64,000 nt of DNA from Azolla caroliniana (taxonomy: Eukaryota > Polypodiophyta), in the NCBI GenBank assembly GCA_043228905.1, contig JBHGNT010000002.1:23808001-23872000 (forward strand), read 5' to 3'. This document shows, in pieces, positions 21,161-31,222 of this stretch; the stretch's first letter is position 1; every line of letters begins with the position of its first letter. The translations under genes and the position numbers were made by a program. The notes below the pieces were generated by a model, which saw only the letters and a program-made list of their open reading frames with translations, did no database searches and was not told the origin of the DNA.

Positions 21161-23411
21161 CATTAAAATTTGAAGTCTCTGAAAGTGGGCCATCAAAATG
21201 TCACATTATTGTTTGTAGGTCACAAGAAGATGTTGGATTTATCGGTATAACCAAACTTGTGGAAAAGAGGATAGTCTAGTCTACATACTTGTGTAATAGA
21301 TATGAATCGTCATGCATATTAGTTATTTGATATCAAAATTGTGCCTTTCTGTTAGTGGGCCATGAGAAGATGTTGACTAATCCATATAACCAAACTTTGT
21401 GTAAAAAAGGGATTCTAACAATAGATTGTCCACATTATAATTAATTATCAATCATCGATGTACTCAGTTTGTAGATTTCAGATTGAACATCGCTTATGTA
21501 GAAACTTCTCAAAGTCATTAGGAACTTATACATGAACTTATTTTGTGTCGTTTTATTTTATAGGGAGGTGTAAATTAGCTATCAATTAGATAGACACTCT
21601 TATTTTGTTGCCCACAAAGTCAATTGTATGTTATATTTCGTATAAATAACTATTGGTACCTTAACACTTGCATTTCCGTAATGCATCTATTGATACTTGA
21701 GCCAAGAAAGTCTAATGAGAAATGGTGGAAATACCGGCAATTTTTGACACCATTGAAAAATGCTGAAATCGAAGTGCCAAAACTTTCAATACGTTTAGAA
21801 AACCATGAAAAAAGCCAGCACTAGTGAAAACTATTGAAATTTTTGGCACTAGGAGAAGAGGACGGAAGTGAATTTTCTGGTCTTATAAAATAATCCTAGT
21901 ATTCAAAGCAGTTCCAAATTAATGTTGGAAATACTAGCAACATAATGGTGGAAATTCGGGCACCGAAAGTAGGATACCATCATAAAATTGATGTTGCACT
22001 GTAACAAGTGATAATTACATGCTACATTTTGATTGGCTGGTTTAATATTGTTTAAGAACTGGCACATAAAAAACCCGTCAACTCAATGGGATTGAAACAA
22101 CCCCCACTTCAATTTCAACACTATGTGCCACCATAATTTATGTTTACATGAGTATCAACAAAATTTCCGTGATTTCATCTTCTCAATTTGGTGTTTTCCA
22201 AAGCATTGAAGTCTTCCAAGCATATCCATAGATGAACTAATGAGATAGATTGAAAGGTAAGTAGCCTTTTTCTCATAAAATTATTAATATACTAAATGTT
22301 TTCCATACAAGATTTCATTAAAACGTTTGATTATATTTATAAGATTATATTGACAAACAAGCAATCTTACAAGCGTTTAGTTTGGACGCCTACAATGCAA
22401 GTAATACAAGATACCACGACCTAGCTTTCACCTCCACGATAAAATTATACCCAGGTTTGAGTATTTTCCAATATACAAAGATTTGTTATTGCAAGTTTGT
22501 AAATTTATGCTAACTCCTCCATGGTCTTTTAGAGTTTTAAATTGTTTGTACACAAGCACCCTTGTGAAACCTTACCCTTTCGTGATACCACCTAAAACAC
22601 AAGTAATACAAGATTACCACGGCCTAGCCTTCACCACCGCAATAAAATTATATCCACGTTTGAGTACTTTCCAATATACAAGGATTTATTATAGCAAGTT
22701 TATAAATTTGTGCTAACTCTCACAATCTCCCTTGTGAAACCTTACCCTTTCGATTTTAAAAGACTTGGATGAATGTGGTGTCCCTATTTTATCCCAACAT
22801 GGACACAATATCAAAACTGACTAGAACTCACAAGGGGACCCAATCCCAGTTCCAAAGAGGGCGCCACCATGGTATGTCCCAATCTTGTCCCAACGAGAAG
22901 TGCCAAGGAACTATCCAATGACTAGTCCTAGTGGCCATCTTTGGCCTTATATAATGAGGAGCCATTCCTAATTTCTTCCCATTCCTTCCTATTCTCTTTG
23001 TATTGCTTGAGTGTGGAGCGTTTTCTCTTTCTCTCTAGTTGTTTTGGGAGTTGTCCAGACTTGTCTCAATTCATCCTGACTTGTCCCAACTCCGGGTATT
23101 GGTTTTGTCCCAATTTTAGGACTATCATAAGCTTTGAATTGATAATATAATATAAAAGCATTTTTTGTGTCCCAAGTTTGTTTGGAACTTGATCAAAATC
23201 TAATGGTGGCTATTCACGTATTTAGTTTTGTTAATAATTAGATAACTAACTATGGGTTAATTAGTATCCAACTATGTGAGTAGTTAATCACATATATGAT
23301 ATGTGATATGTGTGTGTAAGTGTGTGTGAGAGAGGAAGGAAGTTAAATGAGAGATAGAGTAAAAATACACTTCTGAACAATAAGTAAAACGGGGGATGAT
23401 TAAAAAGAGTG
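21161..23411. other. AT-rich intergenic DNA
   Basis: No gene recognised. A short diverged duplication around AGAAGATGTTG...ATAACCAAACTT occurs at about 21218-21265 and 21353-21400, and the direct repeat at 22401-22752 lies inside. The repeated CTTGTCCCAACT/TCCAACTT wording near 22850-23120 is low complexity, not coding. Confidence 0.5.
22401..22752. repeat. Diverged tandem duplication, about 200 bp
   Basis: GTAATACAAGATACCACGAC at 22401 and GTAATACAAGATTACCACGG at 22603 start two copies that share GATAAAATTATA, GTTTGAGTA, TTTCCAATATACAA and end CCTTGTGAAACCTTACCCTT (22560 and 22730). The shorter spacing at the end (170 against 202) shows a deletion in one copy. Confidence 0.85.
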
Positions 23412-23827
23412 TAGCTTAAAGACATTTCTCTATATTAATAAGCATCGAGTTACAAAACTACCCATAATGATGTATATATACATCTCATGTGCAAGGGTGC
23501 ACATGTGAGAAGAGAATATAGGTACAAGGGTGTAAGTGTTGTGAATCGACCGGCCACAACCGATTTCATGTTCGTATTCGGGTGCAAAGAATCGGTATAG
23601 ACAGTACACAGACAAAAAAACGAGGGAGTAGAAAAATGAAGAAAAACAGAGACACGGAGTTTAACATGGAAAACCTGAAAGGGAAAAACCACGGGGGTCC
23701 ACAAACCCCAAGAAACAGATCACTATAATAGAGAAGTACAAATAAGAAACTCGGAGGCAACGACCTCGAGTTCTTCTTCGTCTAACAAACGGCTATAGAG
23801 TTACACTCACACACACACACACACACA

Positions 23828-23861
<34 letters not shown>

Positions 23862-24151
23862 CTCACAGTTATAGAGGCAACTACCTTGTTCTAACTTTAC
23901 AACAATGATCAACTACCACGATTCTACTACAATCTAATGTTTTCCCTAGTTGTTTATATACTAAAACAATTTTTTGATTATTTACAAGTATTGCCCACAA
24001 AGGAACATTTAGACTATTTACAAATATAGGCTTCCGAATTGGTGGTATAAACGATTCTCGATTTTGGTTTCGGGAAATCGATTGTCGGCTTCGGCTGAGC
24101 TTGTTCTTCGATTCGGCTCATCCCATCCAGAGGAACCTGGTTTTCTTAACA
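23412..24151 (-). repeat. 3' LTR of a minus-strand copia element (left edge approximate)
   Basis: On the minus strand, GGAATGAAGGGGGAGTTTG is followed by TGTTAAGAAAACCAGG at 24151, a purine tract and LTR start. The LTR runs left through AC and TC microsatellites to an uncertain end near 23412. The RNase H reading frame ends just to its right, as expected for a 3' LTR. Confidence 0.65.
23803..23860. repeat. (AC)n(TC)n microsatellite
   Basis: An AC run followed directly by about 15 TC units inside the minus-strand copia LTR. Confidence 0.95.
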
Positions 24152-24990
24152 AACTCCCCCTTCATTCCGGCATGGGGTACTTCATCAATACGACTCTCTC
24201 TCGGCACACGTTTAGCTTCTCTGCTGACAACACCTTCGTCAGCATATCCGATCCGTTCTCGACCTTCAGTATATCTCCTCTGGATGTGTTTGGTCCTCGA
24301 GTGGTAGGAGACATTCTTTGCAAGGTGGATGGCACTCTGATTATTGCAATAGAGTTGGAATTCTTCTTGTTGAATTCCTAACTCACTGATAAACTCCTTC
24401 ATCCATATTACTTCCTTGCTAGCTTCCGTTGCGGCCATGTACTCGGCTTCCGTAGTTGACAGTGCCACGGCCTTCTACAGCCTGGACTGCCACGAAACGA
24501 CGCCCCCTACATAAGTCATCACGTACCCCGACGTGGATCGGTTGGTATCCGCATCAGCCGACATGTCTGAATTCGTGTAACCTTCCAATGTGGGGTTACC
24601 CGAGCCGAATTGAAGAAATACATTCGAGGTGCCTCTCAGGTACCAAAGTATCCACTTCACAACAACCAAATACTCTCTACCAGGATTGCTCATATATCGG
24701 TTGACCACTCCGACTGTGTATCCAATGTCCGGTTTTGTACACACCATTGCGTACATCAGGCTTCCGACTGCCGAGGCATAAGGGACTTTTGACATCTCGG
24801 CCTTCTCGGTTTTCGATTTCGGACATTGGTCTTTGCTCAGTTTGCATTTTGTCGGCAGTGTCGAGCCGATCGGTTTCGCGCTTTTCATGCAAAATCTCTG
24901 GAGCACTTTTGTCACGTTTTTCTCTTGTGACAACAATAATAAGGAATTTTATTCCCTTTGCATTGAGGACAAAATTGGCGATCCCCCTTC
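24118..24990 (-). pseudogene. Copia RT end and RNase H fragment
   Basis: Minus-strand reading starts near 24985 (decayed), continues NSLLLLSQEKNVTKVLQRF, GSTLPTKCKLSKDQCP, VGSLMYAMVCTKPDIGY, TNSDMSADADTNRSTSGYV and WQSRL; after a TAG near 24474 it goes on VALSTTEAEYMAATEAS, CNNQSAIHLAKN and HSRTKHIQRRY. These are the copia RT thumb/connection and RNase H blocks, related to the element at 14254-19243. The 5' part (gag to most of RT) is missing at the right edge, so this is a truncated copy with its 3' LTR at 23412-24151. Confidence 0.88.
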
Positions 24991-25499
24991 CTTTTTTCTT
25001 ATAAAAGGAGGTTGAGGGGGGCTCATTTGGGCGGATGTTTTGGGAGGAGACTATCGCCATTTTTCCTTCGAAGCTCTTCATCTTCATCTTCACCATTTCT
25101 CTTCATCTCATACCCCTTCATCCCCTCATCGCCACGTGCTCGTCTTCTTTGTGTTAGCACTCGCAATGCTCGTTTATGGTGCTCGTGAGCCCGACTTTCG
25201 TTTGTTCGACGTTGTGAGTCCCCATTCGTCGTTGCGAGCCAGTGTGCTCGCCGTTCGGGTGGACGTGGTTCGTTGGGGTCGGCATTTTTGTGGTGCTCGT
25301 GTGTTCGTCTTCTTCTTGTTCGGATTTGCTTTTGTAAGGGCATTTAGTATTTATGTTGTGTTGAACTTGTGGTTAACTAGAAGTTGCCACATTGTAATCA
25401 AACCCTATTTTATAAAGGGCCCTCTTGCATCGGATTCGAACACATATTTATTTCTTTAGCCAATATCAATCATGTTTTTTTTTTTCTTTCTTTGTTCTC
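24991..25499 (+). other. Leader-like DNA with TATA motif upstream of satellite
   Basis: TTATAAAAGGAGG at about 24998-25010 resembles a TATA box and is followed by CT-rich, then CG-containing sequence with no supported gene. The layout resembles an LTR U3/R region or a promoter, but no paired copy was seen. The satellite begins at about 25500. Confidence 0.35.
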
Positions 25500-26225
25500 G
25501 TCTCCTTGTACGTTCGGCCGTCTTGTGATGAGGGAGTGTTTCGAGCGTGCCCATGCACCTCTCCTCCTCATAAAGGCGTACAAGCATTTGTGCGTGTGCT
25601 TGTGTCTTCCTTGTACATTCGGTCGTCTTGTGACGAGGGAGCGTTTCGGGCGTGCCCATGCACCTCTCCTCCTCATAAAGGCGTATGGGCATTTGTGTGT
25701 GTGCTTGTGTCTTCCTTGTACGTTCAATCGTCTTGTGACGAGGGAGCATTTCGGGTGTGCCCATGCACCTCTCCTCCTCATAAAGGTGTACGAGCATTTT
25801 GTGTGTGTGTTTGTGTCTTCCTTGTACGTTCGGCCGTCTTGTGACGAGGGAACGTTTCGGGCGTGCCCATGCACCTCTCCTCCTCATAAAGGCGTACAAA
25901 CATTTTCTGCGTGTGTTTGTGTCTTCCTTGCACGTTCAGCCGTCTTGTGACGAGGGAGCGTTTCGGGCATGCCCATGCACCTCTCCTCCTCATAAAGACG
26001 CACGAGCATTTGTCCGTGTGTTTGTGTCTTCCTTGTATGTTCGGTTGTCTTGTGAAGAGGGAGTGTTCGGGCTTGCCCATGGACCTCTCCTCCTCATAAA
26101 GGTATATGACCATTTGTACATGTGTTTTGTGTCTTCATTGTACGTTCGACGTCTTGTGACAAGGGAGCATTCGGGCGTGCCCATGCACCTCTCCTCCTCA
26201 TAAAGACGTACAAGCATTCATGTTT
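25500..26225. repeat. Seven tandem copies of a ~105-bp unit
   Basis: Units begin near 25500, 25604, 25707, 25814, 25920, 26025 and 26131, each with CTTCCTTGTACGTTCGG, CGTCTTGTGACGAGGGAG, GCCCATGCACCTCTCCTCC and CATAAAGGCGTACAAGC. Period lengths vary between 101 and 107 bp. Long open frames on both strands are a by-product of the repeat (on the minus strand YEEERCMGTPETLPRHKT recurs). Whether it is ever translated cannot be told. Confidence 0.93.
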
Positions 26226-26254
26226 GTATTCTCATCCCTTTCCTTGTACGTTTG

Positions 26255-26325
26255 TGTTAAGAAATGGAATGGCAAGAGTGGTTGAAATGTAGCGGAAGGT
26301 GAGCGTATGTGTGTGTGTGTATAAC

Positions 26326-26404
<79 letters not shown>

Positions 26405-26658
26405 TATATATGATATTAACAAAACGAGATACATCCAACATTAACTAAGTTACAATGAGTCGGTTTATATACGAACTAAGCTAGGGCAAGCGCCCTTTCT
26501 AATATTTACAAAACTAGCCTGGAATGTCCATGAGCTAGTTTGAAACCTATCTATGGGAAGTTGAGTTCGATTCTCAACACGCCCCTTCGAACACAACTTC
26601 CATATGTTCGGTTTGAAGTTCGGCATACATATCTGCGTATCAATGTGCACTCTGCGTA
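26255..26658 (-). repeat. Possible 3' LTR of second minus-strand copia element
   Basis: A purine tract on the minus strand (GCTTGAGGGGGAGT, about 26669-26656) follows the RNase H end, so the LTR should extend left from about 26650. A plus-strand TGTTAAGAAATGG at about 26256 could be its far edge. No second LTR copy is in the window, so both edges are tentative. Confidence 0.4.
26328..26401. repeat. (GA)n microsatellite
   Basis: About 36 GA units, immediately preceded by a short TG run. Confidence 0.97.
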
Positions 26659-27650
26659 CTCCCCCTCAAGCTCGGCAATGTGAACGACGTGAGACCAAGA
26701 TCCGATGCAAATTGCCCGAGCTTGTTGATGCCTAAGGCCTTCGTAAAGATATTAGCGACTTGTAGGTGCGTGTTGATGTGTTGGAGGTCAATTTCTTCGG
26801 CCTGGACGCGCTCACGGATGAAGTGGTAGTGCACTTCGATGTGTTTAGTCCGTGCGTGAAATACGGGGTTACACACGAGGTAGATATTGCTCATGTTGTC
26901 ACAGTATAGTCATATTGGAACTTTGATGGGTACGCCCAGATCTTTTAGTATATGCTTAAGCCATACAACTTCACATGTGGCGACTACCGCGCCCCTGTAT
27001 TCGGCTTGCGTGCTCGACAGTGCGACTGTGGGCTGTTTCTTGCTACTCCAGGAGATTGCTCCGCTGTCAAGGGAGAAGACAAATCCGGATGTGGATCGTC
27101 TATCTGCTTTGTATCCTTCCCAGTCCGCGTCTGTGTACCCTTCAAGTCAAATGGCCGTATTCGACTTATACAAGATGCCATGATCCATTGTCGTATTGAC
27201 ATACGGTAATATCCGCTTAGCACAATCGAGATGAAGATTACGCGGATTCTGCATGAATTGGCTAAGTAGGCCAACCAAGTAACTTAGGTCGGGTTGCGTA
27301 ATGGTGAGATAGATCAAGCTACCGATCAGTTGGCGATACTGAGTTGGTTCAATCTCAGCCATGCCGGAACTGGCATCAATCTTGATATTGCGATCAAGAG
27401 GGGTAGTCACAGGTTTGCACTCTGTCATTCCGAATTTGTACAGTAGGTTGAGGACGTAGTGCCGTTGTGATATCATTATCCCAACTGGTGTCCGAATTAC
27501 TTCAATACCTAGGAAGTAATGAAGTTTTCATTTCGAATCTGCCGGAAAGAAGTGATTTAACTTTGTTAATCTCGGCGAGATCCTTTCCTCCGATGACCAA
27601 ATCATCCACGTACAAGATTATGATTATCGGGCTATCAGACTCGTTTCGGA
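26640..27650 (-). pseudogene. Copia RT C-terminal part and RNase H fragment
   Basis: Minus-strand reading from about 27635: SYIRNESDSPIIIILYVDD and LVIGGKDLAEINKVKSLLS (RT motif C, YVDD), a stop near 27530, then SQRHYVLNLLYKFGM, KPVTTPLDRNIKID, YRQLIGSLIYLTITQPDL (27147-27476), RNase H in another frame ([13 protein letters not shown]-like, about 27130-26980), and HARTKHIEVHYHFIRERV with NTHLQVANIFTKALG (26640-26894). It is of the Ale/Retrofit kind and distinct from the copia at 14254. Upstream RT, integrase and gag are absent. Confidence 0.85.
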
Positions 27651-27795
27651 TGTATGAGGCTGGTGACTACGGAGCAGGAAGAGCCACTTCGAGAGTGGGC
27701 GGAGGATTCGGGGCATGGTTGCCCGAAACATCAAGTGGGGAGGAGGCAAACGGCGGTGCCGGGACCTCACCCACACTGGTTCTAGAGACTCCGGC
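27651..27795. other. Flank of chromovirus, possibly Gag-only family DNA
   Basis: The last 40 bp (CCTCACCCACACTGGTTCTAGAGACTCCGGC region) resemble the repeated 'TCACAC...GATCTAGAGACTTCGGC' module of the relic at 54853-60949, which lies directly beyond the other end of the chromovirus. This fits an insertion of the chromovirus into that relic. The match is short and by eye. Confidence 0.4.
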
Positions 27796-28252
27796 TGTTA
27801 CAGGCATGACCATATAATATCCCGTGGTCAGAATTTACTGTAGTATTCTATACACGTGGATAAGTCTGAGGGTTAAACGAGAATGTAAAGAAGGGGAGGA
27901 TTACTTTTAATTCTCGGGATTGAGACAACCCATTAGGCCAAGTGTGAACTTGCTTGGGGGCCTTGGGTATCACTATAAATAAGAAGCCTAACTACCCTCA
28001 TTTGGTCATCTGGTTGACTACGTTGAGACTCTGTCTTGTGGTGGGTCAACTATTGTAGCGAGCGCGCCAGCACCAAGTACGACTCGACGCAACGGCGATG
28101 GTATGGGACGCCGATCGAGGCTCGAGTCCGTCTCGATCCCTCTGCTCGGGGGTGGTCGGGTGGATCGGCACCCTTCTTTCTCTCTCTCTCCTTTCTATCT
28201 AGATCTATATTCTATTCTTATCTAATGCTTACATTAGTCTATGTCTCTAACA
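27796..28252 (+). repeat. 5' LTR of chromovirus
   Basis: 457 bp, TGTTACAGGCATGACC...CTCTAACA, with TATAAATA at 27974-27981 as the probable TATA box. Pairs with 54398-54852; a third, partial copy lies reversed at 63786-64000. Confidence 0.93.
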
Positions 28253-28254
28253 GT

Positions 28255-28266
28255 TGGTATCAGAGC
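28255..28266 (+). other. Primer binding site, initiator-Met tRNA
   Basis: TGGTATCAGAGC, a perfect match to the complement of plant initiator-Met tRNA 3' end, two bases after the 5' LTR. Confidence 0.93.
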
Positions 28267-28509
28267 TCATTTTCTAATGTTTCTTTTGTTGTCTTTTGTG
28301 TTCTTGATTGATGGCGATCGATCTACGTGCGGTCGGCCTTCATGCAGACAAGGATCAACAAAGGAACTTCAGTAATCTTTCTTGTTTTTTTTCGTCTACT
28401 TTTTCTTGTCCCATCTAATCATGTGTATGGTTAATATGTAGATTTTTTTTTCATTAATTCATTGATGTTGTAGTGGTAATTCATTGGTTTCATAAAACGT
28501 TTACATATG

Positions 28510-28770
28510 TGTATAAGGGCAATACCTCATTTGACGTATATTGAATATGTGATGAGTGTCGTATGCGCACGAGGTTAATACCTCAATTGTGTTTACGTTC
28601 ACAAACATATGTTACGTTTGTGTATGAGGTCAATACCTCGATTCATTGTAAATGATATGCGTTTGGTCTCGTATGCGTAAGAGGTCAATACCTCAATTGT
28701 GTATTACAATTAACCCTTATTTTTGGATGTCTCGTGTGCGTAGAGGTATATACCTCGATTACGTCATTTT
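28510..28770. repeat. Five diverged repeats with GAGGT..ACCTC dyads
   Basis: The word GCGTAAGAGGTCAATACCTC and variants recur near 28515, 28564, 28620, 28674 and 28738, about 50-64 bp apart. Four of the five form a short dyad (GAGGT-CAAT-ACCTC or close variants); the first lacks the left arm. They lie in the chromovirus leader where packaging signals would be expected. Confidence 0.7.
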
Positions 28771-29430
28771 TGGCAATTAAATATAACGATTTGTTTAATA
28801 TAGGCATATGTGGTCACGTGTATACGTAGTTGATCGTATATATGTGATGATATACATATGTGGATATAAGTTATTACGTGATTTTAAATCGAATGTTTTT
28901 CTTTTTGGGGAAAGGATCGTGGTGGCCGTCCTCACATTTTTGTGAGAATAGCGTTGTCACCATCCCTTTTTTCAACAATTTTTTATTGTTGAAATCCCCG
29001 TTAGTGACTTCGATATTTCGTTACGTAAGGAAACGCCTATAGCCATAATGATGTTGAGTACGTAGGGCTTGATCCACTTCCTGTGAGGTTTCTCCTATGA
29101 CACACATATCCAACATCCCTCCCTCATTACATGGATACGATGCCACCATGAGATCATTCTTACGAGAGGCATTCGTAATGACGTGACCATGTGATGGGCC
29201 ACGTGGGCCTACTACGAAAAGAGGGCTCATTTGGCTTCACCATTAGGTTGCACTTTGGCGTATGCCATCGTAATTACGAGACTTGAGGTTAGGTAACGTA
29301 CCAACATAGTTGTAGTAAATGAGGGCGAAATAAGGACTCTTGACATATATGTTTCTTTTAAAAAAACATATATGGGCAAATGCCTCGCATATCTCTTATA
29401 CGCATGAAATGTTAAATATTCAAGAAGAGC

Positions 29431-29560
29431 AACCTACTTGGTTGGCTCAAGTGTTTAATGCAATTGTTCTCGAGGTCTCGAGTTCAAATCTGACCAAGAC
29501 CATACACCATGGTTGATACATATGATTATAACACATGTTTAGACTTAAGGTCTAAGTGCA
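29431..29560 (+). mobile_element. tRNA-derived SINE-like sequence
   Basis: TTGGCTCAAGTG (29442-29453) resembles a Pol III A box and GAGTTCAAATC (29480-29490) a B box, about 30 nt apart, in a tRNA-like context (GGTTGGCTCAAGTG...CTCGAGTTCAAATCTG). The 3' extent is unclear; a T-run lies at about 29636-29643. No target duplication seen. Alternatively a decayed tRNA fragment. Confidence 0.45.
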
Positions 29561-29923
29561 CTTCGGGGTCCTCGTAATTGGACTTAAAGAGCCGAAACCA
29601 CATATGTGGGCACCGAAACATAGTTTATTGTTAACATTTTTTTCGTGTATAGACTATTCATGACGCGAACATACATGGTTGTGCCTCGGGGAGCCGCCAT
29701 GAAAAAATCAACCCGCCATTTATTTGTCACCCCCATGGTTTTTAAAACACCTTTGTGTTACCATAGTAACCTGATCTTGAACCTCATCTCATACGTCTAG
29801 AGGGGTATTGACGTGAGATCATGATATCGATTAATGTTTGTCCATGATATGTTTGCATCACGACATGATGTTATGACTATTTTTCTGACCTTATCCTATT
29901 TCTTTTCCAGAAATAATCATTTA

Positions 29924-30290
29924 ATGGCTCAAAATAACAACCCGATGTCATCCGCTCAAGCGGAAGGAACTCAAGGGAATCCTCTTGGACAAATGTCCAT
30001 TGAGATGTATTTTTCGCAAATAACCCAATATCTTAGTTTCACCGCTCAACAGATGACCGAACTTCGGCAATTTCAAAGTGCTCTCAAGCCACATGTCATT
30101 AGTTTACAACGTGAGACTAATAGACCTGATGAGCGACAGGGTGAACCATCGTTTGTCATTAAGCCATTTACGTGAGACAAAAAGGAAAGAACCGAAGAAG
30201 TAATCTGCACGTGGCTGGGCCGATGGGAGTCTCATTTTCCCGGGGACTCCACTATACATAAGAAGGTTGTATCACGTGCGTTCATGACAT
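29924..30290 (+). pseudogene. Chromovirus Gag, N-terminal part
   Basis: MAQNNNPMSSAQAEGTQG, IEMYFSQITQYLSFTAQQ and SFVIKPFT, a TGA at 30173-30175, then TWLGRWESHFPGDSTIHKK. Gag then breaks off at the inverted-repeat-bounded insertion. A similar HF....P.....K.A segment opens the piece on the far side (40410 on), so a little coding sequence may be duplicated or the two pieces may not have been directly adjacent. Confidence 0.6.
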
Positions 30291-31222
30291 CATTTATAAA
30301 CCCCTTATACGTATGGTTTTTACTATTTTAGTAACCCTTGTGTAGAAAAAAGATTAATAAAAATACCCCTTATTACCAATATATTTTTTTATAACCACCC
30401 ATTTTAAATACCCTTACATATAAAATATACATGCACACATAGGTTGCAATCCTAGAAGGGATCAATGACCATCTTTACAATTGATGACTCGCAAAATTAT
30501 GAATCAACATTAAACATCATATGCAAATTCCTAGAAATGCTTCATCAAGTGCCACATAGATTGAAAACACAATGTGTAAGGTACAAAGTAATGTACACAC
30601 AATTAGGAAACATTACCCAAAAACACTAGGTATAACATATACAAGACACATATAAGTTTTTGTTTTTAGTTTATTGAGACTTATTAAGAACATTGAGTGA
30701 TAAAAAACAATGTAATTTACAATAAAACAATCTTGAACTTAGCACATACATCTCAAAGAGCACATATGGAACAATCCAAAATGCATATCAATAATAAAAT
30801 TACTAACAAATTAACATTATGTTTGGTTTCATGGATATAGACTCATATAAAGCTATAATATTATTTTTTCTCAAACACATTGATCAAACAAATGGCAACC
30901 TACTTCATATTTCCATTTGAAATGTAAGACATCATCTATTCACATACTCTTACCCAAATCAAAATGAAATAAAATAAATCATTTTGTTATTGCAATAAAG
31001 GTTACCCTTATAAAGACTGAGTATATAAAAAGAAAACTAAGAAGTTCATTTTAGGCTGTAAATTTCATGTCATTTCCATCTTCAACATTGGACCTATATC
31101 ATAAAATGTAACAACAAAAGCAAGAAATCTTAATATACATGGAAGTAAATATTATCTTAATATACATGGAAGTAAAGAAATCAGAAAATATATTTGGAAT
31201 ACCGTAGGTTTATATTTGGTTT

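Larger units (their letters stand above)
28267..29923 (+). other. Long chromovirus leader, possible intron
   Basis: About 1.65 kb without a gene lies between the primer site and gag. It holds the hairpin-like repeats at 28510-28770 and a SINE-like stretch at 29431-29560. At its end CTGAC (29885-29889) and TTTCTTTTCCAG (ending 29910) form a good plant branch point and 3' splice site just before the gag ATG at 29924. A matching 5' splice site (AACTTCAGTAATC near 28370) is only a guess. Confidence 0.4.

Noticed and set aside
25384-26203. Possible tandem-repeat protein genes over the satellite
   Set aside because: The repeat period keeps several frames open at once on both strands, so openness is no evidence of coding.
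25500-26225. CRISPR-like array
   Set aside because: Units are ~105 bp head-to-tail repeats without unique spacers, and the genome is that of a plant.
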